From Bog-473 sp963834405 (GTDB taxonomy: Bacteria > Actinomycetota > Acidimicrobiia > Acidimicrobiales > RAAP-2), in contig CAWIBX010000002.1 in assembly GCA_963834405.1 (NCBI GenBank), forward strand, positions 186,001-250,000: a stretch of DNA of 64,000 bases, given 5' to 3'. Shown in pieces: positions 1 to 9,966 of the stretch. Below the pieces are notes generated by a model. The model was not told the DNA's origin. It saw only the letters and a program-made list of their open reading frames with translations, and did not search any database. The position numbers and the translations under genes are program-made. Positions within the stretch are counted from its first letter, which is position 1, and each line of letters starts with the position of its first letter.

Positions 1-76
1 GTCCTCAGGTGGTTGGGTCCATGCCCGTCAAGCGGCAATTGTAGAACACGTTTCATTTTTTGTCGAGAGTCCCAGG

Positions 77-754
77 TCAGGACCGCTCAAGGACGGCTTC
101 GAGCCGGGTGATGTCCTCGACGAGCGCCGTGTGCGGCGCCGCGGCCAGCGTGGCCTCGTCGTGGGCGCCGCTCAGGACACCGATGACCGCCCCGGCGCGG
201 GCGGCGGCGCCGGCCTCGAGGTCGCTCACCGTGTCCCCCACCACCGCGACGGTGGCGGGGTCGGACACGCCGAGGCGTTCCATGGCGCCGAGGATCATGT
301 CGGGGGCCGGACGGCCCCGTCCGACGTCGGCCGGGGACAGGGCGAGGTCGACGAGGTCGCCCCAGCCGAGCGCGGCGAGCAGCGCGTCCCGGGTGGACGG
401 TGCGAAGCCTGTCGTCAGGCAGACGTGGACGTCACGGGCGCGCAGGCTGTGGAGCACGTCCGCCGCGCCGGCGACTGGTTGGACGGCGCCCGTGGCCACG
501 ATGGCGTCGTAGGCGTCGGCGAAGGCAGTCGTGGCGCGCGCCGCCTCGGGCTCGGGGAGCAGCGTCGCGAAGACATCCGCCTTGGACCAGCCCATCGTTT
601 CGTGAACGACGCGGCGCGCCCCGGCGAAGCGGGGCTGGTCGGGCGTGATGCCGACGGCGGCAAGGGCGCGCTCGAAGGCGTGGTCGACGGCACCGTCGTC
701 CCGGACCGTCGTCCCCGCCATGTCGAGGCAGACCAGGGTGAAGCGCCCGATCAT
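77..754 (-). CDS. HAD-superfamily phosphonatase-like hydrolase
   Basis: A 225-residue haloacid dehalogenase-superfamily protein. HAD motif I is LDMAGTT (nucleophile Asp at residue 11); LTTGF fits motif II and VVGDTVSDLEAG near the C-terminus is motif IV. The DMAGTT signature resembles phosphonoacetaldehyde hydrolase (PhnX) and the related 'phosphonatase-like' family (TIGR03351 type), which cleave a C-P or phosphate ester bond. The ATG overlaps the stop of the upstream FAD oxidoreductase gene (ATGA), so the two are translationally coupled, a pairing known from phosphonate catabolism loci. The exact substrate cannot be read from sequence. No phosphonate transporter or transaminase is visible, although the window ends just downstream. 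Confidence 0.85.
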   Translation of the reverse strand: MIGRFTLVCLDMAGTTVRDDGAVDHAFERALAAVGITPDQPRFAGARRVVHETMGWSKADVFATLLPEPEAARATTAFADAYDAIVATGAVQPVAGAADVLHSLRARDVHVCLTTGFAPSTRDALLAALGWGDLVDLALSPADVGRGRPAPDMILGAMERLGVSDPATVAVVGDTVSDLEAGAAARAGAVIGVLSGAHDEATLAAAPHTALVEDITRLEAVLERS

Positions 755-1944
755 GTGTGCGCCTTTGGCTGGGGCCCGTGGCTGGCAGTGGCCGCGGGCG
801 AGCGGACGCCGGCCGCCTCGAGCGTGTCGGCCGCGATGGCCGGCGCGCAGGTCATGCCGCGGCCGCCGGGCCCGGTGACCATGAGCACCCCCGGCCGGAT
901 CTCGTCGCGGAGGCACACACTGCCGTCCCGGCACTGGGCGTACACGCCCTCCCACCGCCGGCGCACAGGAGGCAGTGGCACGCCGAGGATCCGCCCGGCC
1001 CGGGCCAGGAGCTCGTCGGTCGGGTCGTCGGCCAGGGCGAAGTCGAAGGGCTCGTCGTAGGCGTGCGTGTCCCCGATGGTGAGCGAGCCGTCGGGACGTT
1101 GCACGAGGAGCAGCTGCAGGTGGTGTGCCGTCGCGACGGCGTTCTGCTCCCCCAGCCGGTCGAGGGGCGCGACCTCGTAGGCCGGGTAGTAGCGCAGCGT
1201 GTCGGCGTCGGCCAGCGAGGTGGTGAGGCGGGGGGCAAAGGGCGCCGTCTCGAGCATCTGGAGCCGCACCCGCCGCAGTCGCGCGGTCTGGGCGTCGGTG
1301 CCCGGGAGGTGGTCGTAGGCCGCGCCGGTCGCCACGACGACCACCTCGCCGCGCCAACGGCGGCCCTTGGTGTCGACCACCGTGTGGGGCTCGGCCGCGA
1401 CGACCCGGTGTCCGGGATGGAAGCGGTAGCGGTCCGGCGCCGTGTTCTGCAGGTGCGCGCGCAGGGCGCCGGGCACCTGACGCGGTTCGACGACCGCGTC
1501 CTCCGCGCAGTGCAGGGCGCCGGCGACGTCACCCGCGACGGCCGGGTTGCAGGCCTTGACCTCGCCCGGTTCGAGGAAGGTGATGCCGCGGGCGGCCGCG
1601 TCGGGGTGTCTCGCGAAGGCCTCCATGACGGTGCGTTCCTCGGCGCGGCAGGCGACGGTCAGGGACGGCGTCGGCCGGAACCCGATCCCCGGCACCTCCG
1701 CCGCGATCTCCTCCCACCGGCGGCGGGCCCGGCGGGCTGCGTGGAGCTCCTCACCCGAGCGCCGGCCGCTCACCCAGACCAAGCCGAAGTTGCGCACCGA
1801 GGCGCCCCGGGGTTCGTCATCGGCCTCGAGGTGATCCACCCGGAGGCCGGCACGGACGAGCTCGAGCGCATGCCACGTGCCGATGACGCCGGCGCCGACC
1901 ACGACGGCCCGTCCCACGCCGGCCGGTTGCGCACGGCCGCTCAC
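751..1944 (-). CDS. FAD-dependent oxidoreductase, phosphonate-associated (TIGR03364-like)
   Basis: A 397-residue DAO-type flavoprotein related to glycine oxidase. The N-terminal Rossmann motif is VVVGAGVIGTWHALEL (about residues 14-29), followed by the FAD-contacting ASVRNFG stretch. The C-terminal GVLMVTGPGGRGMTCAPA is the second flavin-binding segment. The family is the one found beside phosphonatase-like HAD genes, and here the HAD gene follows with an ATGA overlap. Expected role: oxidation of an aminophosphonate, perhaps an N-methylated 2-aminoethylphosphonate, feeding the HAD enzyme. The role is inferred from gene pairing, not shown by the sequence. The start is GTG. Confidence 0.8.
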   Translation of the reverse strand: MSGRAQPAGVGRAVVVGAGVIGTWHALELVRAGLRVDHLEADDEPRGASVRNFGLVWVSGRRSGEELHAARRARRRWEEIAAEVPGIGFRPTPSLTVACRAEERTVMEAFARHPDAAARGITFLEPGEVKACNPAVAGDVAGALHCAEDAVVEPRQVPGALRAHLQNTAPDRYRFHPGHRVVAAEPHTVVDTKGRRWRGEVVVVATGAAYDHLPGTDAQTARLRRVRLQMLETAPFAPRLTTSLADADTLRYYPAYEVAPLDRLGEQNAVATAHHLQLLLVQRPDGSLTIGDTHAYDEPFDFALADDPTDELLARAGRILGVPLPPVRRRWEGVYAQCRDGSVCLRDEIRPGVLMVTGPGGRGMTCAPAIAADTLEAAGVRSPAATASHGPQPKAHT

Positions 1945-1970
1945 CGGCGCGTCGTGGGCGGACGCATCGT

Positions 1971-2738
1971 TCAGCTCGTGGCAGAGCGCGCGCCGACAAC
2001 CGAAGCACGGATGGCGTCGGCCGCCTCCCAGGGCCGCTCGTGCCCGAAGATCGCGCTGCCCGCCACGAAGACGTTGGCCCCCGCAGCTGCCGCGACCGGC
2101 GCCGTGGAGACGTCGATGCCGCCGTCGACCTCGACGTCGACCGCCAGATCGGCTCCGTCGACCGCCGCGCGCACTTGCCGGACCTTCGGCATCACGTCAG
2201 CGATGAAGCTCTGCCCGCCGAACCCCGGGAAGACGGTCATGCAGAGGACGAGGTCGACATCCGACAGGTACGGCTCCACCGCCTCGAACGGCGTGTCGGG
2301 ATTGAGTGCCAGCCCGGTACGCAGGCCCAGCGCGCGCATGTGGGTGACCAGTTCGTCGGTGTCACCGATTTCGACGTGCACCGTGCACCCGTCCGCGCCC
2401 GCGTCGGCGAACGCCTGGAGGTACTGGCCCGGGTCCGTCATCATGAGGTGGCAGTCGAAGAACAACGGTGTGTGGTGCCGCAGGGACGCGACGACCGGCG
2501 GGCCGATCGTGACGTTCGGCACGAAGTGCCCGTCCATGACGTCGACGTGGAGCCAGTCCGCCGACGCCGCCACCTCCCCTACTTGTTCGGCCAGCGCGCC
2601 GAAGTCCGCGGAGAGGAGCGAAGGGGCGATGCGCACGTCGCCGGGGGCACCGGCGTGCGGGTGGCCGTCCTTCCGAGGTGTCGGTTTCGGCGTGGGCTCG
2701 TCCCTGTCCTTGCCCATGTCCCCGTGGTCGATGTCCAT
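1971..2738 (-). CDS. rpe: Ribulose-phosphate 3-epimerase
   Basis: A 255-residue TIM-barrel enzyme interconverting D-ribulose 5-phosphate and D-xylulose 5-phosphate in the pentose phosphate pathway. Family signatures are in order: IAPSLLSADF, LHVDVMDGHFVPNVTIGP (metal and catalytic Asp/His), DCHLMM, FPGFGGQSF (phosphate loop) and VDGGI. The first ~35 residues are hydrophilic (Asp, Lys, Pro, Gly rich) and precede the usual family start, so translation may begin later than the ATG chosen here; no better ATG/GTG lies next to IAPSLL. The gene starts 17 nt downstream of the methyltransferase stop codon. Confidence 0.92.
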   Translation of the reverse strand: MDIDHGDMGKDRDEPTPKPTPRKDGHPHAGAPGDVRIAPSLLSADFGALAEQVGEVAASADWLHVDVMDGHFVPNVTIGPPVVASLRHHTPLFFDCHLMMTDPGQYLQAFADAGADGCTVHVEIGDTDELVTHMRALGLRTGLALNPDTPFEAVEPYLSDVDLVLCMTVFPGFGGQSFIADVMPKVRQVRAAVDGADLAVDVEVDGGIDVSTAPVAAAAGANVFVAGSAIFGHERPWEAADAIRASVVGARSATS

Positions 2739-2755
2739 GGGCCGCTCGACGGCGC

Positions 2756-3562
2756 TCAGGTGAAGCGAGCCCAGCAGAGGATGCGCTTGTACCCGTAGAA
2801 GTACGGCTCTCGCTCGCCCAGCTCCTCGATGAGGCGCTCCCGGTAGCGCTCGACGAACTCCTCGAAGAGCTCCGGCGTGAGCCGCTGCCGGTACGGGGTG
2901 AGCAGGGTGCCCATCACCCACTCGACGACCTCGCCGGTGGACTCGAGCTCGTGCCCGTAGACCTCCATGCGGACGACCTGGTCCTTGGCGCCCAGTTCGT
3001 AGAGCAGATCCGCGTAGACCTCCGGTGAAAGGACGAACCGCCCCCGATCCTCGGGCGCGTTCCCATCCAACGCGTCGATGAAGGGCGGCTCTATCGCCAC
3101 CTGGTGCGCCAGGAGGTGGGACGGGTGGCGGTAGTTGGCGGGCACCTGGAAGGCAAGTTGGCCGTCCGGTGCCAGCGCCGTACGCATGCGGGCCAAGAGG
3201 TTGAGGTGGTCGTCGACCCATTGCAGCGACGCGTTGGCGAACACGAGGTCGAGGTCCTTGCCCAGCCACGTCGCGATGTCACCCTGCTCGAACGACAGGC
3301 CCGGCACGTTCGAGTGCGTCGTCTGCGCGCGTTCGAGCATGGAGGCCGAAGAGTCGATACCGACCGTCCCTTCCGCCTCCATCTCCTCGTGCAGGATCCT
3401 GGTGAGATCGCCGGTTCCGCATCCGAGGTCGACAATGCGACCACCGGGTACCGGATGACACAGCATCAGCAGGTCGTCGAAGGGCTGCTGGCGTTCCGAA
3501 CGGAAACGTTCGTATTGGTCCGGGCTCCACCCGTCTATCGGCGTCACGGTCACCGGGCCCAT
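2756..3562 (-). CDS. tam: Trans-aconitate 2-methyltransferase-like SAM methyltransferase
   Basis: A 268-residue class I SAM methyltransferase. The SAM-binding motif I is IVDLGCGTGDLT (about residues 43-54), with GIDSSASML as the acidic motif II and DLVFANASLQW as the post-motif. The run 'WSPDQYERFRSERQQPFDDLL' near the N-terminus and the QWVDDH segment match the Tam family, which methylates trans-aconitate, an inhibitor of aconitase. The ATG lies 2 nt after the fmt stop, and the frame is closed just upstream, so the two are cotranscribed. Assignment to Tam rather than a general methyltransferase rests on overall motif order. Confidence 0.8.
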   Translation of the reverse strand: MGPVTVTPIDGWSPDQYERFRSERQQPFDDLLMLCHPVPGGRIVDLGCGTGDLTRILHEEMEAEGTVGIDSSASMLERAQTTHSNVPGLSFEQGDIATWLGKDLDLVFANASLQWVDDHLNLLARMRTALAPDGQLAFQVPANYRHPSHLLAHQVAIEPPFIDALDGNAPEDRGRFVLSPEVYADLLYELGAKDQVVRMEVYGHELESTGEVVEWVMGTLLTPYRQRLTPELFEEFVERYRERLIEELGEREPYFYGYKRILCWARFT

Positions 3563-3564
3563 GT

Positions 3565-4473
3565 CTAGTCGGTCCCGAGACGCTCGCCGTGCGCAGGACG
3601 GACACCGCGCAGCCACTCCTCGGCTGACATGGGGGAACGGCTTTCCGGCTGCACCCGTCGGAGCACGAGTGCGCCATCGCCGGTGACGACCGCCGCACCG
3701 ACCATTGCTCCGGGCCCGAGCCGGTCGGCTTGCCCGCCTTGCCCGCCTTGCTCTTCGGGCGCATCGCCGAGGGTCGCCTCCAGCACGGTCAGACGCTTGC
3801 CGCGGAACGTGGTCCACGCCCGCTCCAGGCGGACCACCCGCCGAAGCTGGCGCGCCGGCTCGGCCCAGTTGAGGTGGAGCTCCTCCTTGGTGATCTTGTC
3901 GGCGATGGTGGGTTCCCCCACCTGGGGCACCGGAACCGGGAGGCCGTTCACGCCGTGCGCCAGCGCGCCGACCAGGAGCGCGCAGCCCACATCGACCAGC
4001 TCGGCCCGCAGTCCGGTGAGGGTGATCTCCTCGTCGAGCGGGACGGCACTGCTGGCGTAGACGGGCCCGGTATCGAGACCTTCTTCGATCTTCATCAGAC
4101 ACACGCCCGTCTCGTGGTCCCCGGCCAGGATGGCCCGCTCCACGGGCGCGGCGCCGCGCCACCGCGGCAACAGGGAGAAGTGCAGGTTGATCATGGGCAC
4201 GTCGGCCAAGAGCGCGGCCGGGATGATGCGCCCGTAGGCCACGACGACCCCCAACTCGACACCCGCAGCAGCGACATCGGACAGTTCGTGGGTCACCGGG
4301 AGACCGAGGTCTCCGGCGGCGGCCTTCACCGGGCTGGGCGTGGTGGTTCCACCCCGTCCGCGCCGCTTGTCTGCCCGCGTGACCACGAGGGCGATGTCGT
4401 GCCCGGCGTCTCGCAACGCACGCAGCGGTGCCACGGCCACATCGGGCGTGCCGAGGAAGGCCAGCCGCGCCAT
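3565..4473 (-). CDS. fmt: Methionyl-tRNA formyltransferase
   Basis: A 302-residue enzyme transferring a formyl group from 10-formyl-THF to initiator Met-tRNA. N-terminal FLGTPDVAV, the catalytic region INLHFSLLPRWRGAAPVERAI and the loop GVCLMKIEEGLDTGPVY are diagnostic. Length is near the family norm (~310). It follows def (peptide deformylase) by 66 nt, the usual def-fmt pairing in initiator methionine metabolism. TACGGT six nt before the ATG may be a -10 element giving a leaderless internal transcript. Confidence 0.95.
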   Translation of the reverse strand: MARLAFLGTPDVAVAPLRALRDAGHDIALVVTRADKRRGRGGTTTPSPVKAAAGDLGLPVTHELSDVAAAGVELGVVVAYGRIIPAALLADVPMINLHFSLLPRWRGAAPVERAILAGDHETGVCLMKIEEGLDTGPVYASSAVPLDEEITLTGLRAELVDVGCALLVGALAHGVNGLPVPVPQVGEPTIADKITKEELHLNWAEPARQLRRVVRLERAWTTFRGKRLTVLEATLGDAPEEQGGQGGQADRLGPGAMVGAAVVTGDGALVLRRVQPESRSPMSAEEWLRGVRPAHGERLGTD

Positions 4474-4479
4474 CAGCTC

Positions 4480-4485
4480 ACCGTA
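4480..4485 (-). promoter_or_regulatory. Possible -10 hexamer for fmt (TACGGT)
   Basis: On the minus strand TACGGT lies exactly 6 nt before the fmt ATG, the TANNNT-N6-8-start geometry of leaderless actinobacterial promoters. A weak GGTGAG also sits just before the ATG, so an ordinary led transcript from def is equally possible. Confidence 0.35.
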
Positions 4486-4539
4486 GGCACGGTGCCCGAC
4501 GGCACGCGTGCCGTGCGCATCCGGCGGCGCGGCGGCGCG

Positions 4540-5073
4540 TCAGCGGGAGAACAGGTCGGACAGACCGTCCGGGTCGGCCGGGTGCAGATCGAACGTGCGG
4601 TCCCGCAGGATCTTCAGCGCCTCTTTGCGCTGGTCGTCGCTCAGCCGCTCCACGAGAAGGATCCCGTCGAGGTGGTCGAGCTCGTGTTGGAACACCCGGC
4701 CTTCGAGCTCGGTCGCCTCGATCGACACCTCGTTCCCGTCGAGGTCCAGACCGACGAGGTGGACGGCGTTCGGACGCACGATCTCCCAGCTGAGGCCCGG
4801 GACGGACAGGCAGCCCTCGTCGTAGACCCACTCGCCGTCGCTCTCCACGATGCGGGGGTTGATGATGGTCCGTGCCCCCTCGCCGACGTCGTAGACGAAG
4901 ATGCGGCGCTGCACGCCCACCTGGTTCGCGGCCAGGCCGGTGCCGGGCGCCGCGTACATCGTCTCGATCATGGAGTCGACGAGACTGGCCACCGAGCCGT
5001 CGATCTCCTCGACTTCGCGGGTGCGCTCCTTCAGCACGGGGTCGCCGTATTGGCGGATCACGAGGCCGGGCAT
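4540..5073 (-). CDS. def: Peptide deformylase
   Basis: A 177-residue Fe(II)-type peptide deformylase removing the N-formyl group from nascent proteins. All three family motifs are present: GTGLAANQVG (motif 1), EGCLSVPG (motif 2, metal-binding Cys) and QHELDHLDG (motif 3, HExxH metal ligands and catalytic Glu). Start ATG at 5073 gives the canonical short N-terminus, with the substrate-pocket region starting at PGLVIRQYGDPVL. It pairs with fmt downstream. A TAGAAT hexamer lies 6 nt before the ATG. Confidence 0.97.
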   Translation of the reverse strand: MPGLVIRQYGDPVLKERTREVEEIDGSVASLVDSMIETMYAAPGTGLAANQVGVQRRIFVYDVGEGARTIINPRIVESDGEWVYDEGCLSVPGLSWEIVRPNAVHLVGLDLDGNEVSIEATELEGRVFQHELDHLDGILLVERLSDDQRKEALKILRDRTFDLHPADPDGLSDLFSR

Positions 5074-5079
5074 CGCTCC

Positions 5080-5085
5080 ATTCTA
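5080..5085 (-). promoter_or_regulatory. Probable -10 hexamer for def (TAGAAT, leaderless)
   Basis: TAGAAT on the minus strand, 6 nt before the def ATG. This matches the actinobacterial -10 consensus TANNNT at the distance where transcription would start at or next to the start codon. It lies in the short gap between priA and def. Confidence 0.5.
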
Positions 5086-5122
5086 CCGATGGGGTCCGTG
5101 CACTCGGAGCGGTGGTCGGACC

Positions 5123-6985
5123 TCAGATGGCCGGCGGGTCGACCGCCACTCGAAGGCCGCGGCCGGATGGTCGCTCGACCCGGGCCAGCAGGTCGCACAA
5201 GACGTCGTGGTCGGGCGCCCGCACGAGCCAGGAACCGTCACCCGCTGTCGTGACGGAGACGGCGCCGCCCGCGCGTGCGGCGTCTTGGGCCAAGGCGGCG
5301 GCGTAGACCGGGGCGAGCGCACCCGAGACCAACGCGAGGGCCGAGAACGGTGGCAGGTCGGACGAGCGGCGGACGGCCTCCTCCTCCGCCTGCACGGGCG
5401 CCGGGTCGCCCCGCACGGCTGCCTCGAGCGCCGGGTGGTCGGGGACGCGAGTCTGCACCTGCACCCGGGCCCAGGCCGGACCACTCCCCCGCGGGCCCAC
5501 GAGGCGACCGGCCCGCACGAGCAGCGCCAGTGTCTCGTCTGTGGCGGAGAGCCGGGGGGCGAGGAGGTGAAGGTCGATATCGAGGAACGCGACCGTCGCG
5601 GCGCGGCGCACGCGGTGGAGCACCGCCTCGGTGCCGACGAGCACCCGGGCGTCGGTCCCGCCCGCCCTGTGGCCGCCGCCCGCGGGAGCAGGGCCCGACA
5701 CCTCCTCGACCTCCACCCCGAGCAATGCCGTGAGTTCGTCACGTACACGGCTGACGCCGGCGCGGAGCGTCTTCATCTTGAGCCGCCCGCAGGATGCGCA
5801 GACCAGCGGCCGCACCTCGTCACAGCGGGGGCAGTGCAGCGTGGCCTTGTCGGCAGCCGCGGCCATGGCCGCGCCGCAGCGGAGGCAGCGCGCCAGCTCG
5901 CCGCAATGGCTGCAAGCCAGGAGGCGCGCCCCTCCTTTGCGGTTGTACACACAGACGAGAGGGGCCGGGGTCTGGGTCTGATCCGGGTGCGGTGCGTCGA
6001 GAACCGCACGGGCCAAGCGGACGAACTCCTGGGAGAAGAGGCCCGTGCGCGGATCGGCACCCCGGCGGTCCACCCGCTCCAGTGCCGGCCATCCGGCCCG
6101 CTCCTCGTGCGGAGGCCCCGCCACGGTGAGGTCGCCCGTCAGCGTGACGGGCGGCACCGGCGAGGTGAGCACGCACGGCACCCCGGCGCGACGCGCCCGC
6201 TCGATCGCCACGTCGACCGCGCCGTACGTGGGTGCGCTCTCCTCCCGATAGGCGTCGTCGTGCGCGTCGAGGACGACGACTGCCCCCAGCACGGGAACAG
6301 GAGACCACGCGCCCGCCCGGCTCCCCACCACGACGGGCCAACCGGCGCGGGCCTCGACCCAGTCGGTCGTCGCAGCCAGGCCCCGGCGGGTCAGGCGGGC
6401 GCAGAGGCGTTCGGCCCAACCGACGAACGGGACCAGCACCAGCACCGTGCCTTCGCGGGCGCGCACATGCGGGTCGGTGGCGGCCGCCAGCACGAGGTCC
6501 AAGAGGTCGGTCGCCGGCGGGAGGCGGACGACGGTCACCCGGTTCCCGGCGGGCACGTCGGCCCACAACCGTCCCGAACCCTCCGGCGCAGGCGACGCGG
6601 CGCCGTCTGCGTCGCGGCCGGGCGCGGGCAGTGCCGGGGGAAGGGTGCGCACGATCACCTTGGGCGAAGCCGCCTGGAGGAAGGCCGCCTCCGGCCCCGC
6701 CCACCGCCAGGCGCCCCAGGCGGCCGCCTCGACCACGGGTTGCGGCGGGCCCCAGCCGAGCCATGACTTGAGCGGGCGGACCTCGAGGCCGGGGGTGGGT
6801 TCGACGTCGTCCCGCACCACCCAGCCGCGCACCGTGCGGCCGTGCAGCGGTGCGCGCACACGCGTGCCCACCACGACCGGTTCGGTCCACGCCGGCGGGA
6901 CCGCGTAGTCGAACTCCTTCGCCACCGCAGCCACCTCGGTGCGCACGCGGACGAGACGCTGGGGAGGCCGTTCCTGGGTCGTCAC
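5123..6985 (-). CDS. priA: Primosomal protein N' (PriA), ATPase-degenerate actinobacterial form
   Basis: A 620-residue PriA-family replication restart protein; E. coli PriA is about 730. The N-terminal 3'-DNA-binding domain is recognisable (FDYAVPPAW, GTRVRAPLHGRTVRGWVV). The paired CxxC zinc-binding cysteines are intact (CSHCGELARCLRCG, then CPRCDEVRPLVCASCG). The helicase core is eroded: where GxTGSGKT is expected the sequence reads VVRLPPATDLLD, and the DEEH box reads LDAHDDAY. This agrees with what is known of actinobacterial PriA, which is thought to lack ATPase activity and act as a DNA-binding loader. The start is GTG. It lies between metK and def in the operon. Confidence 0.9.
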   Translation of the reverse strand: MTTQERPPQRLVRVRTEVAAVAKEFDYAVPPAWTEPVVVGTRVRAPLHGRTVRGWVVRDDVEPTPGLEVRPLKSWLGWGPPQPVVEAAAWGAWRWAGPEAAFLQAASPKVIVRTLPPALPAPGRDADGAASPAPEGSGRLWADVPAGNRVTVVRLPPATDLLDLVLAAATDPHVRAREGTVLVLVPFVGWAERLCARLTRRGLAATTDWVEARAGWPVVVGSRAGAWSPVPVLGAVVVLDAHDDAYREESAPTYGAVDVAIERARRAGVPCVLTSPVPPVTLTGDLTVAGPPHEERAGWPALERVDRRGADPRTGLFSQEFVRLARAVLDAPHPDQTQTPAPLVCVYNRKGGARLLACSHCGELARCLRCGAAMAAAADKATLHCPRCDEVRPLVCASCGRLKMKTLRAGVSRVRDELTALLGVEVEEVSGPAPAGGGHRAGGTDARVLVGTEAVLHRVRRAATVAFLDIDLHLLAPRLSATDETLALLVRAGRLVGPRGSGPAWARVQVQTRVPDHPALEAAVRGDPAPVQAEEEAVRRSSDLPPFSALALVSGALAPVYAAALAQDAARAGGAVSVTTAGDGSWLVRAPDHDVLCDLLARVERPSGRGLRVAVDPPAI

Positions 6986-7075
6986 GGCGCCATGGTCGCG
7001 CCGCGTTGGGTCAGGGGGGAGCAGGCGCTGCGTGCTGCGATGGTTGGACCCGCCCCGCTGCGGAGCGGCGGCAGA

Positions 7076-8262
<1,187 letters not shown>

Positions 8263-8266
<4 letters not shown>

Positions 8267-9561
8267 GTGGAGCTCCGCTTCTCTTTCAGGTGCGCGATGA
8301 CACTATCCAACACGGCTTCCGCCACCGCATCCTTGGAGGTCAGGGGGATGTCGGTGGTACGTCCGTCCGCATGGAGAATGACCACGGCATTGGTGTCGTG
8401 ATCGAACCCGGCGCCTGGTGCGCTCACGTCGTTAACGACGAGCAGGTCGACTCCCTTGCGCTCGAGCTTCCGCCGGGCACGCCCGACGGCGTCGTGGGTC
8501 TCGGCGGCGAATCCGACCAGGAGCTGCCCGGCGCGGCGCCGTTCTGCCAGTCCGGCCAGGATGTCCGGCGTGGGCTCGAGCACCAGCTCGGGCACCCCGT
8601 CCTCCTTCGACAGCTTCGTCTCGGCGGACGCCTTGGGCCGGAAGTCCGCGACCGCGGCGGCCATGACCACGACATCGGCATGCGGCGCGACGCGCCCCAG
8701 CGCGGCTTCCATGTCCGCGGCGGTCTCCACGTCCACGCGGGTCACTCTTGACACGACGTCGGACGGAAGCGTGAGGGCCGACGCGGTCACCAACGTGACG
8801 TCTGCACCGCGTCGGGCCGCGGCCACCGCGACCGCGTGTCCCTGCTTGCCGGAGGAGCGGTTCGTGATGAAGCGGACCGGATCGAGCGGCTCTCGTGTGC
8901 CGCCCGCGCTGACGACGACGCGCACGGCCTCCAGGTCCGGTGCGGCCGGGTTCGCCCCTCCGTGGCGGGCGGGCGGTTGCGCGAGGCGTCGGAGGACCCG
9001 TTCGACGATCACGGCGGGGTCGGCCAGGCGACCCTCGCCCTGGTCGCCCCCGGCCAGACGACCGCTCTCGGGCGGCACGATCTCCACGCCGCGGCGCTCG
9101 AGCGTGGCCAGGTTGTCGCGCACGGACGGGTGCTCCCACATCTCGGTGTGCATGGCCGGACAGAGCAGCACGGGAGCCCGGGTCGCCAGCAGCGTGGCGC
9201 TCAAGAGATCGTCGGACAGTCCGGCGGCGTAACGGGCGATCGTGTGTGCCGTGGCGGGGGCGACCACGATCAGGTCGGCCGATTGGCCCAGGCGCGTGTG
9301 CGGGATCGGCGAGTCCTCGCCCCAGAGCGACAGCTGCGCGGGCGCCGACGCCAGGGCGGAGAACGTCAGAGCGCCGACGAAGCGGGTGGCGTCCCGGGTC
9401 AGCACCGGAGTCACGTGCACGCCGGCGTCGACGAGACGCCGGCAGACCTCGACGGCCTTGTAGGCCGCGATGCCGCCGGTGACGCCCAGAACGACGTGCG
9501 GCACGCGACCGGACTGGTCGGGACGGTGGTCGGACTGCAGGCCTTCGGCCATCGGCGGCAC
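8263..9561 (-). CDS. coaBC: Bifunctional phosphopantothenoylcysteine decarboxylase / phosphopantothenate-cysteine ligase
   Basis: A 432-residue bifunctional enzyme of coenzyme A synthesis. The N-terminal CoaC flavoprotein half has GVTGGIAAYKA, ATAHTIARYAAGLSDDLL (catalytic His) and PAMHTEMW. The C-terminal CoaB half has SAGGTREPLDPVRFITNRSSGKQGHA, AAAVADFRP and the NDVSAPGAGFD segment. The first ~24 residues precede the usual start; ATG at codon 4 (MAEGL) is an alternative. It follows rpoZ by 21 nt in the conserved gmk-rpoZ-coaBC-metK order. Confidence 0.95.
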
Positions 9562-9582
9562 CCGCCCGCCTCTCCGCGTGCC

Positions 9583-9966
9583 TTAGCCGGCGGTCGGGTC
9601 CCCGTCCCCGACGTCGCTCGTGCCGAGGATCTCGGCGTCTGCGTCCCCGCTCTCCTCAGCCAGCAAGCCCGCCTCGGCGGCGTCCGCCATGGCCGTGGCG
9701 AGCGCGGCCTCCTCCTCGGGATCGGGTCGGGTGAAGGTGGCCTTGCCGGCGGCGATCTCCTCGAATGCGATGGAAACCGGCTTCCCCGAGACGGAGGCCA
9801 CCTGGGGTGGGACGACCTTGCCGAGGCCCTCGCCCAGGCTGTTGTAGTAGGAGTTCACCTGCCGAGCCCGGGCCGAGCCGAGTGCAACGAGGGTGAACTT
9901 CGAGTCCACCTTGTCCAACAGCTCCTCGATGGGGGGGTCCATGAGGGTATGGCGGCCTTGGGCCAT
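9583..9966 (-). CDS. rpoZ: DNA-directed RNA polymerase omega subunit
   Basis: A 127-residue omega subunit that stabilises the beta' subunit of RNA polymerase. Core motifs PPIEELLDKVDSKFTLVALGSARARQVN and the later KPVSIAFEEIAAGK are typical. The C-terminal 40 residues are an acidic Ala/Glu/Asp-rich tail beyond the conserved core. The ATG overlaps the gmk stop by one base (TGATG), indicating coupling. Confidence 0.95.
   Translation of the reverse strand: MAQGRHTLMDPPIEELLDKVDSKFTLVALGSARARQVNSYYNSLGEGLGKVVPPQVASVSGKPVSIAFEEIAAGKATFTRPDPEEEAALATAMADAAEAGLLAEESGDADAEILGTSDVGDGDPTAG

Noticed and set aside
757..2763. A 668-codon plus-strand frame over the FAD oxidoreductase and rpe
   Set aside because: Antisense shadow; composition is repetitive Arg/Gly/Val without motifs, and both minus-strand genes have strong signatures.
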